From positions 1 through 64,000 of the forward strand of contig CAZJCW010000001.1 in assembly GCA_964544365.1 (NCBI GenBank): a stretch of DNA of 64,000 bases. Reading direction: 5' to 3'. A program made the position numbers and the translations under genes. The notes beneath the pieces were generated by a model, which worked only from the letters and a program-made list of their open reading frames with translations, did not search any database and was not told where the DNA came from. Each line of letters begins with the position of its first letter. The first letter of the stretch is position 1. The DNA comes from Alsobacter sp964544365. GTDB taxonomy: Bacteria; Pseudomonadota; Alphaproteobacteria; Rhizobiales; Beijerinckiaceae. Below are positions 42,849 to 52,803 of the stretch, piece after piece.

Positions 42849-43508
42849 ATGGCACAGCGAAGTCTCGCCGACATCCGCTCCACCCTGTTCACGGCAGTCC
42901 TGTCGGACTGCCTCGACCAGGTTGGCGTCATGGACCAGGCGTTGCCCTCGGCCATCCGGCCGCTCGACGACAGGCTGGTCATGGTCGGGCGCGCGCGGAC
43001 GGCAGCCTTCATGGAAGTCTATCACGTGCCGGAGGGCTCCAACCCATACGAGTTGGAGATCGCTCTCATCGACAGCCTTGCACCGGACGAGATCCCCGTC
43101 TTTGCATGCTCCAACCCGGCCCGCATTGCGCCGTGGGGCGAACTGCTCAGCACCGCATCCAAGGTGAGGGGTTCGGCCGGCGCGCTGATGGACGGCTGCG
43201 TGCGTGACGTCAAGGCGATCCGCGCGATGGATTTCCCGGTGTTTCACCAAGGCATCGCGCCGCTCGACTCGAAGGGCCGCGGCAAGATCATGGCTATCGA
43301 CGTGCCGATCCGCTGCGGGGGCGTGCAAGTGTTTCCGGGCGATCTCGTGTTCGGCGACGCCGACGGCGTCGTCGTGATCCCGAAGGCGGTCGAGGCAAAG
43401 GTGCTCGACCTCGCATTCGAGAAGGTCACCGGCGAGCGAAACACGCTGCGCGATCTCCAGCGCGGCGACAAGCTCGCCGACGTCTTTGCCCGCTACGGCA
43501 TCCTCTGA
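42849..43508 (+). CDS. RraA-like aldolase family protein
   Basis: RraA/HMG-aldolase fold, 219 residues. Motif VRGSAGALMDGCVRDVKAIR contains the Arg-Asp that binds pyruvate and metal in 4-hydroxy-4-methyl-2-oxoglutarate aldolases, and GGVQVFPGDLVFGDADGVVVIP is the family's C-terminal signature. Such enzymes cleave 4-hydroxy-2-oxoacids to pyruvate plus an aldehyde or oxoacid; RraA itself inhibits RNase E, but clustering with catabolic enzymes favours the aldolase role. It starts 13 bases after the dehydratase stop. A substrate from a dehydrated sugar acid fits but is not shown. Confidence 0.88.
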   Translation: MAQRSLADIRSTLFTAVLSDCLDQVGVMDQALPSAIRPLDDRLVMVGRARTAAFMEVYHVPEGSNPYELEIALIDSLAPDEIPVFACSNPARIAPWGELLSTASKVRGSAGALMDGCVRDVKAIRAMDFPVFHQGIAPLDSKGRGKIMAIDVPIRCGGVQVFPGDLVFGDADGVVVIPKAVEAKVLDLAFEKVTGERNTLRDLQRGDKLADVFARYGIL

Positions 43509-43528
43509 CGCGTTCCCGGAGATCCCCG

Positions 43529-44389
43529 ATGATCGTCGACTGCCACGTCAACGTCTACGACGACGACCAGATGCTCCCGCTCTATGCGGAGCTTGCCCGC
43601 CGCGCACGCCCCGGCGGGTTCCCGCTGAAGAGCAACTGCGAGGACGTCTTCGCGGCCATGCAGGATGTCGACAAGGCGATCATCTTCTCGCTTCGCTACA
43701 AGGACGCGATCGGAATTGATGGCGACGACGAGGTCACCGCGCGGGCCGTGGCCAAGCATCCCGACAAGTTCATCGGTTTCGCCTGCATCGACCCGCGCAT
43801 GCCCGACTGTATGGACCTGCTTGTCCATGCCATCGAGGATCTCAAGCTCAAGGGCGTGAAGTTCGGGCCGATCTACAACGGCGTCTCTTTGCTCGATCCG
43901 CGACTCGAGCCGGTCTACGCCTACCTGCAGAAGAACAATCTGCCACTGACCATGCACATGGGGACCACGTACGGCACCAACGCGCCGATCCATTGCGGGC
44001 GGCCGCTGGACGTCGACACCATCGCGCATCGCTATCCGGACCTGAAGATGATCATGGCCCACATGGGCCACCCCTGGTACGAGGAATGCATCGTCGTTGC
44101 GCGCAAGAATCCGAATGTCTACTGCGAGGTTTCGGCTCTCTATTATCGGCCCTGGCAGTATTACAATATCCTGATCTGCGCGCAGGAGTACCTGATAACC
44201 GAATGGAACAAGATTTTCTTCGGGACGGATTTCCCGTTCACCTCGGTTAAGGACTCCATCGAGGGCCTGCGCACGATCAATCAGCAGGTCGAGGGGACCA
44301 ACCTTCCGCGCGTCGCCGAGACGACGATCGAGCGTATCATTCACTCGAACCCCCTCGAACACTGGTGGCACGGCGGGTACCCGGGCTGA
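43529..44389 (+). CDS. amidohydrolase (PF04909-type) family protein
   Basis: TIM-barrel metallo-hydrolase or decarboxylase, 286 residues. It opens MIVDCHVNVYD (the usual Asp-x-His-x-His reads DCHVNV, with Asn at the second histidine place). Later ligands are the segments TMHMGTTYG, IMAHMGHPWYEE and FGTDFPFTSV. Members include lactonases (L-fucono-, 2-pyrone-dicarboxylate) and acid decarboxylases. In an operon with acid-sugar dehydratases, lactone hydrolysis is the natural guess. The swapped histidine suggests one-metal chemistry. Twenty bases separate it from the aldolase gene. Confidence 0.85.
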   Translation: MIVDCHVNVYDDDQMLPLYAELARRARPGGFPLKSNCEDVFAAMQDVDKAIIFSLRYKDAIGIDGDDEVTARAVAKHPDKFIGFACIDPRMPDCMDLLVHAIEDLKLKGVKFGPIYNGVSLLDPRLEPVYAYLQKNNLPLTMHMGTTYGTNAPIHCGRPLDVDTIAHRYPDLKMIMAHMGHPWYEECIVVARKNPNVYCEVSALYYRPWQYYNILICAQEYLITEWNKIFFGTDFPFTSVKDSIEGLRTINQQVEGTNLPRVAETTIERIIHSNPLEHWWHGGYPG

Positions 44390-44401
44390 GGCGACGAACC
44401 G

Positions 44402-44427
44402 GGCGCGCCGGGTCCTTCCCGCGCGCC
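44402..44427. repeat. GC-rich hairpin before the IlvD/Edd gene
   Basis: Arms GGCGCGCCGGG (44402-44412) and CCCGCGCGCC (44418-44427) pair with one bulged base around TCCTT, in the 55-base spacer between amidohydrolase and dehydratase. It shares the GGCGCGCC core with the hairpin at 48907. A role as intra-operon mRNA stabiliser or attenuator is inferred. Confidence 0.5.
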
Positions 44428-44444
44428 GAGCGAACGAGGCGACC

Positions 44445-46178
44445 ATGGCCGACGACGACGAGACGAAGAAGGACCTGCGCTCCAGCGAATGGTTCGCGCG
44501 CCAGGATTCCTACGGCTTCATCTACCGCTCGTGGATGAAGAACCAGGGCCACGCGCAGCGCATGTTTGATGGCCGGCCCGTCATCGGCATCTGCAACACC
44601 TGGTCGGACCTGACCCCCTGCAACGGGCACCTGCGCGGGCTCGCCGAACACGTGAAGCGCGGCGTCTACGAGGCCGGCGGCTTCCCGCTCGAATTCCCGG
44701 TGACGTCGCTCGGCGAGCCCGTCATGCGGCCCACCACCATGCTGTTCCGCAACCTGGCGAGCATGGACGTCGAGGCATCGATCCGGGCCAATCCGATGGA
44801 CGGAGTGGTGCTTCTGGTTGGGTGCGACAAGACCACGCCGGCGTGCCTGATGGGCGCGGCGAGTGTTGGCCTTCCCACCATCGTAGTCTCGGGCGGGCCC
44901 ATGCTGTCGGGCCGCTGGGAGGGCCGGCAGATCGGCTCCGGCACCGACGTCATCCGCTTCAAGGAGGCGGTTCGCGCCGGCACGATGAGCGTGGAGCAGT
45001 TCATGGCGGCGGAAGCCGCCATGTCGCGCAGCGCAGGCTCCTGCATGACCATGGGCACCGCCTCGACCATGGCAAGCCTGTGCGAGGGCCTTGGCGTCTC
45101 GCTGCCGGATAACGGCGCGATCCCGGCAGTCGACAGTCGCAGGCAGGTGCTGGCCTTTGAATCCGGTCGGCGCGCCGTCGAGATGGTGCGCGAGAACCTG
45201 ACACTCCCGAAGGTGCTGACGCGCGACGCTTTCCATAACGCCATCGTGCTCAATGCGGCGCTCGGCGGTTCGACCAACGCCGTCGTTCACCTGCTTGCAC
45301 TGGCCGGCCGCCTCGGCGTCGACCTGTCGCTCGACGATTGGGACCGCTGGGGCCGGGACGTGCCCTGCCTCGTCAACCTCATGCCGTCGGGCCAGTACCT
45401 GATGGAGGACTTCTACTACGCAGGCGGCGTGCCCGCGGTCCTCAACGAGTTGCGCCCGCGCCTCGTTGCGACGCAGGTCACGGTGACCGGGCGCTCCATG
45501 GGCGAGGCCAATGAGAGCGCCGCCATCCATGACGCCAAGGTCATCCGCACGCTGGCCGAACCATTCAAGCCGCTTGGAGGGATAGCCGTGCTGCGAGGAA
45601 ACCTCGCACCGGACGGAGCGGTGTTGAAACCGTCCGCGGCGTCGCCCGGCCTGCTTCGCCATCGTGGCCGGGCCGTGGTCTTCAAGGGGCCGGATGATCT
45701 GAAGAAGAGGATCGACGATCCCGACCTTCCGGTCGACGCTGACAGCGTGCTCGTGCTTCAGTATTGCGGTCCCAGGGGCTACCCGGGCATGGCCGAGATC
45801 GGCAATCTGCCGATCCCTCCCAAGCTCCTGCGACAGGGCGTCACTGACATGGTGCGCATCTCCGACGCCCGGATGAGCGGAACCGCTTACGGTACGGTGG
45901 TGCTGCACGTGGCGCCGGAGGCTGCGGCCGGCGGCCCGCTGGCGCTCGTCCGCGACGGCGACTGGGTGGAGCTGGACGTGCCAGGGCGTCGCCTGCATCT
46001 CGATGTACCGGACGCCGAACTGGAGCGCCGGCGCGGCGAACTGGCTCCTTTCGTGTCGCCGTACCAGCGCGGCTGGGAAAAGCTCTACGTCGAGCATGTG
46101 ATGCAGGCGGACAAGGGTGTCGACCTCGACTTCCTTGTCGGGTCAAGCGGCCCCTACGTCGACAGGACGTCGCACTGA
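44445..46178 (+). CDS. IlvD/Edd-family dehydratase, sugar-acid type
   Basis: Iron-sulfur dehydratase, 577 residues. The three cluster cysteines are visible: Cys50 (GICNTWSDLTPC), Cys127 (VGCDKTTPAC) and Cys200 (GSCMTMGTASTM). ARMSGTAYGTVVLHVAPEAA is the carboxy-terminal active-site loop. Length and the VKR...PLEFPVTSLGEPVMRPT region are closer to arabonate/xylonate dehydratases than to branched-chain IlvD. Reaction class: sugar acid to 2-keto-3-deoxy acid plus water. Two separate dehydratase folds (this and enolase B) in one operon suggest two acids or epimers are handled. Its stop overlaps the LacI gene start by one base. Confidence 0.93.
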   Translation: MADDDETKKDLRSSEWFARQDSYGFIYRSWMKNQGHAQRMFDGRPVIGICNTWSDLTPCNGHLRGLAEHVKRGVYEAGGFPLEFPVTSLGEPVMRPTTMLFRNLASMDVEASIRANPMDGVVLLVGCDKTTPACLMGAASVGLPTIVVSGGPMLSGRWEGRQIGSGTDVIRFKEAVRAGTMSVEQFMAAEAAMSRSAGSCMTMGTASTMASLCEGLGVSLPDNGAIPAVDSRRQVLAFESGRRAVEMVRENLTLPKVLTRDAFHNAIVLNAALGGSTNAVVHLLALAGRLGVDLSLDDWDRWGRDVPCLVNLMPSGQYLMEDFYYAGGVPAVLNELRPRLVATQVTVTGRSMGEANESAAIHDAKVIRTLAEPFKPLGGIAVLRGNLAPDGAVLKPSAASPGLLRHRGRAVVFKGPDDLKKRIDDPDLPVDADSVLVLQYCGPRGYPGMAEIGNLPIPPKLLRQGVTDMVRISDARMSGTAYGTVVLHVAPEAAAGGPLALVRDGDWVELDVPGRRLHLDVPDAELERRRGELAPFVSPYQRGWEKLYVEHVMQADKGVDLDFLVGSSGPYVDRTSH

Positions 46179-47326
46179 TGACCGCGCTGCGCGACCGCGA
46201 CAACGAGGAGAAGCGCGGACGCGCCACCCTTCGCGATGTCGCGGCGCTGGCCGGAACGACGCCGATGACGGTATCCAACGTCGTCAACGGTCGGGCCGGA
46301 CAAGTGGGCCCGGAAGTGGCTAAGCGCGTGCGTGCAGCGTGCGAACGGCTGGGTTACCGGCCGCACGCCAATGCGCGGCGTCTGCGGACGAACCGCCGCC
46401 AGGCGATCGGAGTGGTGATTGTCGACCCGTCACCCTCCTACGTGTCGGACCCGCTGACGGCGGCCATGCTCGCCGGCCTCACCGCCAGCCTCGGCCGGGA
46501 GGGTTACAGCACGGTCCTGCATGGCGTCGCCCCTGCCGAACTCGACGATGCGCCGCTGCTGCGCCACATCGAGAGCGATGGCATCTGCCTCATGCTGTCG
46601 GGCACTCCAGCCAAGCGCCGCGCCATCGTGGAGCGTGTGCGCGCGCTGGGCCAGCCACTGCTGCTGCTGCAGGACGATGTCGGCGATGCGATCAGCGACG
46701 CGGCCAGCATCGTGCAGGACGACCGCGGCGGCGCGGCGGCGCTGGCGACCCATCTGTTCGATCGCCCCGTGGCCCACGCGGTGATGCTTGTTCCCGAACA
46801 GCCCTGGCCCGCCATGGAGCGCCGCGAGGCGGGTATCCGGGGCGTCCTGCGCCGCCTCGACCATCCGACGGCGTTTTTCGTCCTGCGCTGCGGCGACGAG
46901 GGCTTCGAGCCGACGCAGGCTGCGCTCGCGGCCCACATCGTGCGCCATGGGGTTCCCGACGTGGTGATCGGCGGAAACGACCAGATGGCCATCGCCGGCA
47001 TGAAGCTGCTGGCGGATCGCGGCCTGCGCGTCCCGCAGGATGTCCGCGTGTCGGGTTTCAATGGGCTCGACTTCTGGCGCTATGCCACGCCCGAACTCAC
47101 CACCGTCTTCTCACCGGCCTACGCGCTGGGCGAGGCGGCGGCGGCGGCGATGCTTCAGCGCCTCAGCTTCGGCTCCTTCAGTTTTCGCCAGCAGGTCCTG
47201 CCTGTGCGCTTCGCCGCTCACGGCTCGACCCTGGTGTCCACCGACGCCGTTCCCGCAGGGCGGGACGGCAACGACCGAGTCGAAAGACCGGCAGCGACCT
47301 CGCGCAAAAGGGGACAATCACGATGA
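46178..47326 (+). CDS. LacI-family transcriptional regulator
   Basis: Repressor-type regulator, 382 residues. The helix-turn-helix lies at about residues 15-60 (ATLRDVAALAGTTPMTVSNVVNGR, hinge helix HANARRLRTNRRQ), then a periplasmic-binding-like effector domain (DPLTAAMLAGLTASLGREGYSTVL to FSPAYALGEAAAAAMLQRLSF). The sugar-ligand Asp/Arg positions are in GGNDQMAIAGMKLL. It is embedded between the IlvD/Edd gene and the binding-protein gene, sharing bases with both. Autoregulation of 41630-55019 is inferred; the dyad 41443-41454 is a candidate operator. Confidence 0.92.
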   Translation: MTALRDRDNEEKRGRATLRDVAALAGTTPMTVSNVVNGRAGQVGPEVAKRVRAACERLGYRPHANARRLRTNRRQAIGVVIVDPSPSYVSDPLTAAMLAGLTASLGREGYSTVLHGVAPAELDDAPLLRHIESDGICLMLSGTPAKRRAIVERVRALGQPLLLLQDDVGDAISDAASIVQDDRGGAAALATHLFDRPVAHAVMLVPEQPWPAMERREAGIRGVLRRLDHPTAFFVLRCGDEGFEPTQAALAAHIVRHGVPDVVIGGNDQMAIAGMKLLADRGLRVPQDVRVSGFNGLDFWRYATPELTTVFSPAYALGEAAAAAMLQRLSFGSFSFRQQVLPVRFAAHGSTLVSTDAVPAGRDGNDRVERPAATSRKRGQSR

Positions 47327-48897
47327 TCACGATCAGGACCTTCGCCTCGCGGGCCGTCCTCGGCGGCCTCGCTGCGACACTCATGGCAGGAACAGCACTT
47401 GCTCAGGCGTCCCAGTGCGGACGCAAGGGCGGCGACCTCACCTTCGCCCTCGAGGCGCGGGTACCGGGGTTGGACCAGCACGCCTCGAACTCGTCGGCGA
47501 CACGCAATGTCGCGATGAACATGTTCGAGACGCTCGTCACGCGCGACGAGAAGATGAACCCCGTGCTCGAGCTCGCCGAGAGCATGGACCAGAGCGCCGA
47601 CGGACTCACTTACACGTTCAAGCTCCGCCAGGGCATCACCTTCCACAACGGGAAGACGATGACCTCCGCGGATGTCGCCGCATCGTTCCAGCGCTACTCC
47701 AAGATCGGCGTCGATCGCTCGATCCTGGAGCCGGTCGAAAAGTGGGAGACGCCGGATCCGAGCACCTTCGTGCTCAAGTTGAAGGAGGCGCGTCCCACCT
47801 TCATCGAGCAGCTCTCCGCGTTCACTGTCCCGGTGGTGATCATCCCCGCCGAGAATGCAGAGGCCGCGGCCCAGCAACTTCCGATCGTCGGCACTGGGCC
47901 ATTCCAGCTCGAGGAGTTCAAGCCTGACAGCCACGTCAAGCTGAAGCGCTTCGCAGGCTACAAGCCCGACACCCGCCATGCGGCTCCGTCCGGCTTCGGC
48001 GGGAACAAGGAAGCCTGCGTCGACACGGTCACCTTCCGCATGATGACCGAACCGGCCGCCCGAACGGCGGCGCTGGAAGTGGGAGAGATCCACGGCGTGG
48101 AGGACGTGCCCGTCGCGTCACAGAAGCGGCTCGCCGGCAACAAGGACATCAAGCTGTCGCGGCTCGAACTGTTCACGATGAACGTGGCCTATCCCAACGC
48201 GTCGTTCCCGCCGACCGACAATCCCAAGGTGCGCCAGGCCATCCTTGCCGCCATGGACTTCGAGGAGATCATGGAGGCGGCCAGCGACGGCCAGTACAAG
48301 CTGAACAAGGGCTTCCAGTTCCCTGGCATGAACTACTACAGCGAGGCCGGTGCGGAAAACCTCAACCAGAAGAACAAGGAAAAGGCGAAGAAGCTCCTCG
48401 CCGAGGCCGGCTACAAGGGCGAGAAGGTGACGCTGCTCACCAACCGCGAATTTCCCTACATGTACAACACGTCGCTGGTGATGGCCGAGCAGCTCAAGGC
48501 GGCAGGCATCAACGCTGAACTTCTTGTGCTGGACTGGCCGGCGGCGCTGCAGAAGAGCATCAAGGAGACCGAGGGCTGGAACTTCTTCTACACCGGCTGG
48601 ATCACCGTGATCGCACTCGGCGGTCCGCAGACGATGCGCCAGATGGCGGCGCCGTCCTTCGTGTGGAAGCCGAAGGAGCCGGATGCCGAGTTCCAGGCGG
48701 CCTTCCAGGTGCTGTCCTCGGGCAAGACGCTCGACGAGCGCAAGGCGGCCTTCGCCAAGGCGCAGGCCCGAGCCCTGGACCAGGTTATGGCCATCCCCTT
48801 CGGCGCGATGCCGAAGACCCAGGCCGTGCGCGCAAACGTGGAAGGCTTCAAGGCCTACTACATCCCACGCATGTCGGGCGTGTGGATCAAGGGCTGA
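47323..48897 (+). CDS. ABC importer substrate-binding protein, DppA/OppA type (operon two)
   Basis: Periplasmic receptor of family SBP_bac_5, 524 residues. Sec signal ASRAVLGGLAATLMAGTALAQ. Mature landmarks: LRQGITFHNGKTMTSADVAASFQRYSKIG, PIVGTGPFQLEEFKPDSHVKLKRF and NPKVRQAILAAMDFEEIM. It shares ATGA with the regulator gene. An 11-base gap and a perfect 10-bp hairpin follow before the permease genes, a common way to make more receptor than permease. A broad ligand range is possible; the neighbours point to sugar acids or glycosides. Confidence 0.92.
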   Translation: MITIRTFASRAVLGGLAATLMAGTALAQASQCGRKGGDLTFALEARVPGLDQHASNSSATRNVAMNMFETLVTRDEKMNPVLELAESMDQSADGLTYTFKLRQGITFHNGKTMTSADVAASFQRYSKIGVDRSILEPVEKWETPDPSTFVLKLKEARPTFIEQLSAFTVPVVIIPAENAEAAAQQLPIVGTGPFQLEEFKPDSHVKLKRFAGYKPDTRHAAPSGFGGNKEACVDTVTFRMMTEPAARTAALEVGEIHGVEDVPVASQKRLAGNKDIKLSRLELFTMNVAYPNASFPPTDNPKVRQAILAAMDFEEIMEAASDGQYKLNKGFQFPGMNYYSEAGAENLNQKNKEKAKKLLAEAGYKGEKVTLLTNREFPYMYNTSLVMAEQLKAAGINAELLVLDWPAALQKSIKETEGWNFFYTGWITVIALGGPQTMRQMAAPSFVWKPKEPDAEFQAAFQVLSSGKTLDERKAAFAKAQARALDQVMAIPFGAMPKTQAVRANVEGFKAYYIPRMSGVWIKG

Positions 48898-48906
48898 CGC
48901 GAACGA

Positions 48907-48930
48907 GGCGCGCCGGTTCCCCGGCGCGCC
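48907..48930. repeat. perfect 10-bp hairpin between receptor and permease genes
   Basis: Arms GGCGCGCCGG (48907-48916) and CCGGCGCGCC (48921-48930) around TTCC, 10 bases after the receptor stop and 22 bases before the permease start. No T-tract. Such stems protect upstream mRNA and attenuate downstream genes. The 12-base element GCGAACGAGGCG just before it (48899-48910) is repeated at 44430-44441. Confidence 0.65.
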
Positions 48931-48952
48931 AATTGCTCCCGGACGAGGGCCG

Positions 48953-49906
48953 ATGGCTCGCTACGCGCTGAAGCGCCTTCTGCAGATGATCCCGCTGCTG
49001 CTCCTCGTGAGCCTCATCAGCTTCGGGCTCATCAAGCTCGTGCCCGGCGATCCGGCCGTGGTCATGGGCGGATCGAACGCGACGCCTGCCGAGATCGACG
49101 CCATCCGTCGCAACCTCGGCCTCGACCAGCCGATGTGGCAGCAGCTGCTGTCCTTCTACGCCAATCTCGCTCGCGGCGATCTCGGCCGCTCTCTTCTTCT
49201 GGGACAGCCGGTGGCGGAAGCGCTGATCGAGCGGGCGCCGGTCACCCTGTGGATCTCGCTGTATTCGCTCATCCTGACGGTCGTTGTGGGAATGGCGACC
49301 GGGATCGTCGCCGCGCTGCGCCACAACACCTGGGTCGACCAGGTCGTCTCGGTCGTTGCCCTCGTCGGCGTTTCGTTGCCGAACTTCTGGCTCGGGCTGA
49401 TGATGATCGTGCTTTTCTCCGTCTGGCTCGGTTGGCTGCCCACGGGCGGCTACGTCGCGCCGTCCGCGGACGTCGTCGGCTTCCTCAGGACGGCGACGAT
49501 GCCGGCGCTCGCGCTGGCCTTCCTGCAGATCGGCCTCCTGACGCGCATCACGCGCTCGACGATGCTCGACGTGCTCGGCCAGGATTATATCCGCACGGCC
49601 CGCGCCAAGGGATTGCCCGAGACCACGGTGGTGCTGAAGCACGCGCTGGCCAACGTCATGATCCCCGTGATCACGGTCATCGGCCTCATCCTGTCCGTGC
49701 TGCTGTCCGGCTCGATCATCGTCGAGACGATCTTCAGCGTGCCGGGCATTGGCTCGCTGCTCGGAAATGCGATTCTTCGGCGCGACTACCCGATGATCCA
49801 GGGAGGGCTGCTGTTCGTTGCTGCGGGGCTCATGCTCCTCAATCTCGTCGTCGACGTTCTCTATGGCGTGTTCGATCCCCGGGTCCGTGTCGATGGCCGC
49901 GGCTGA
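48953..49906 (+). CDS. ABC importer permease, DppB type (operon two)
   Basis: Inner-membrane permease, 317 residues. Opening RLLQMIPLLLLVSLISFGLIKLVPGDPAVVMGG and NLGLDQPMWQQLLSFYANLARGDLGRS are DppB-typical, and the coupling loop is YIRTARAKGLPETTVVLKHAL. The next permease starts inside its last codons (14-base overlap). Confidence 0.94.
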   Translation: MARYALKRLLQMIPLLLLVSLISFGLIKLVPGDPAVVMGGSNATPAEIDAIRRNLGLDQPMWQQLLSFYANLARGDLGRSLLLGQPVAEALIERAPVTLWISLYSLILTVVVGMATGIVAALRHNTWVDQVVSVVALVGVSLPNFWLGLMMIVLFSVWLGWLPTGGYVAPSADVVGFLRTATMPALALAFLQIGLLTRITRSTMLDVLGQDYIRTARAKGLPETTVVLKHALANVMIPVITVIGLILSVLLSGSIIVETIFSVPGIGSLLGNAILRRDYPMIQGGLLFVAAGLMLLNLVVDVLYGVFDPRVRVDGRG

Positions 49907-50782
49907 TCTCGCTCCGCCGCACAGACCTGGTCTCCTGTCGAGGCTTCCGCCGGGGCGCACAATGCGCCGACTGCTGCGCAACCGCGCTTTCGTCACAGGG
50001 GCGGTCCTGTTCGGGTTCGTCGTCGTCGTGACGCTTCTGGCGCCATGGATCTCGCCGTCGGATCCCAACCGCATGGCAATCCGGTTCCGTTTCCGCGAAC
50101 CGTCGTGGGACTTCCCGTTCGGAACCGACAACCTGGGCCGCAACATGGTGAGCCGGGTGCTGTGGGGCGGTCGCCTGAGCCTTGAGATCGGTGCGTGGGT
50201 CGTTGCCCTGAATGCGGTGTTCGGCGTGATGCTGGGCGCGGCCTCGGGCTACTTCCGACGGCTCGATGGGCCGCTGATGCGCTTCTCCGATGCCCTGATG
50301 GCCTTTCCCTCCGTCCTGCTGGCGATCGGAATCGCTGCGGCGCTCGGTCCCTCGGTCACCACCGTCGTGGTCGCGCTTGCGGTCGTCTACATCCCGCGCA
50401 CCGCGCGCGTGCTGCGTGCCTCTGTCCTGGTGGTGCGCGAGCAGGACTATGTGCAGGCCTCACGCGCCTGCGGGGCGGGGGACTTGCGGATCCTACTGCG
50501 TCACGTGCTGCCGAATTGCATGGCGCCATTGATCGTCCAGCTCAGCTTCGTCTTCGCCTACGCCGTTCTCTCCGAAGCGGTGCTCAGTTTCCTCGGGCTC
50601 GGCGCGCCGCCGACGACGCCGAGCTGGGGCATCCTGATTGCCGAAGGGAGGGGTTACATCCGCGAGGCGGCGTGGCTCACGGCGATCCCGGGCGGTGCGA
50701 TCGCAGTCACGGTCCTCGGCCTGAACCTCTTGGGTGACGGGCTGCGCGACGTGCTGGACCCCCGACTGAAGGTGGACGCACG

Positions 50783-50786
<4 letters not shown>
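49893..50786 (+). CDS. ABC importer permease, DppC type (operon two)
   Basis: Inner-membrane permease, 297 residues. Family landmarks: FVTGAVLFGFVVVVTLLAPWISP, DFPFGTDNLGRNMVSRVLWGGRLSL, the coupling loop YVQASRACGAGDLRILLRHVLPN, and the closing GDGLRDVLDPRLK. The stop shares ATGA with the first ATPase gene. Confidence 0.94.
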
Positions 50787-51789
<1,003 letters not shown>

Positions 51790-51793
<4 letters not shown>

Positions 51794-52791
51794 GCGCGCT
51801 TGAACCCCTGCTGCAGGTGAGCGGCCTCACCAAGCACTTCCCTGTGCGGGAAGGACTGCTTGTCGAGCGCGAGGTGGGCCGTGTGCGCGCCGTCGATGAC
51901 GTCTCCTTCACGATCGGGCACGGCGAGACGCTCGGCCTCGTCGGCGAATCCGGCTGCGGCAAGTCCACGACCGGTCGTCTCGTATTGCGGTTGATCGAGG
52001 CCACCGCCGGCCGCGTTGTGTTCGATGGCCGCGACGTCCTCGACATGCCCCCAGCCGAACTGAGAGCGCTGCGGCAATCCATGCAGATTGTCTTCCAGGA
52101 TCCGTATGGTGCCCTGGATCCTCGCATGACGGTGGAGGACATCATCCTCGAACCGCTCGTCGTGCAGGGTGGGCGAAGCCGACCAGAACTGGCGCGCGAA
52201 GCGCGCCGATTGCTCGACGTCGTCGGCCTTGCGGCGGCCCATGCCGGCCGGTATCCGCACGAATTCTCCGGTGGCCAGCGCCAGCGGATCGGTATCGCCC
52301 GCGCCATCGCGCCGAAGCCGCGGTTCGTCGTTTGCGACGAGGCAGTCTCCGCGCTCGACGTGTCCATCCAGGCACAGATCGTCAACCTGCTGCAGGATCT
52401 CCAGCAGGAAATGGGTCTTTCCTACCTTTTCATCGCGCACGACCTCGCGGTGGTGAAGCACATCAGCGACCGTGTCGCCGTGATGTATCTCGGCCATCTC
52501 GTGGAGGTCGCGCCGAAGCGCGATCTCTACGGCGACCCACGGCATCCCTACACGCAGGCCCTGCTGGAGGCGGTGCCGGTACGTCATCCGCGCCTTCGCC
52601 GAAAGCGGACCCGCCTGACAGGAGAGATCCCGAGTCCCTTTGCACCGCCGCCCGGATGTCGCTTCCATCGCCGCTGTCCGCACGCGCAGCCCGTATGCTC
52701 GAACGAACGACCCCTGTTGCGCGAGATCATGCCGGGCCACAGCGTCGCCTGCCACTTCGCCGAAACCACCGGACAACACCCTGTCGCCTGA
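51790..52791 (+). CDS. ABC importer ATPase, DppF type (operon two)
   Basis: ATPase of 333 residues: Walker A GESGCGKST, Q-loop IVFQDPYGALDPRMTV, signature FSGGQRQRIGIARAI, Walker B VVCDEAVSALDVSIQAQ (Ala in place of the usual Pro), IAHD. The carboxy-terminal cysteine segment FHRRCPHAQPVC is kept. It is coupled by 4 shared bases to the DppD-type gene and followed 12 bases later by the next enolase-superfamily gene. Confidence 0.94.
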
Positions 52792-52803
52792 GGAGGGCGC
52801 GTC

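Noticed and set aside
46339..48897. An 852-codon frame beginning inside the LacI gene
   Set aside because: Only its second half, from 47323, encodes a protein with signal peptide and domain landmarks; the upstream part is the LacI gene read in another frame.
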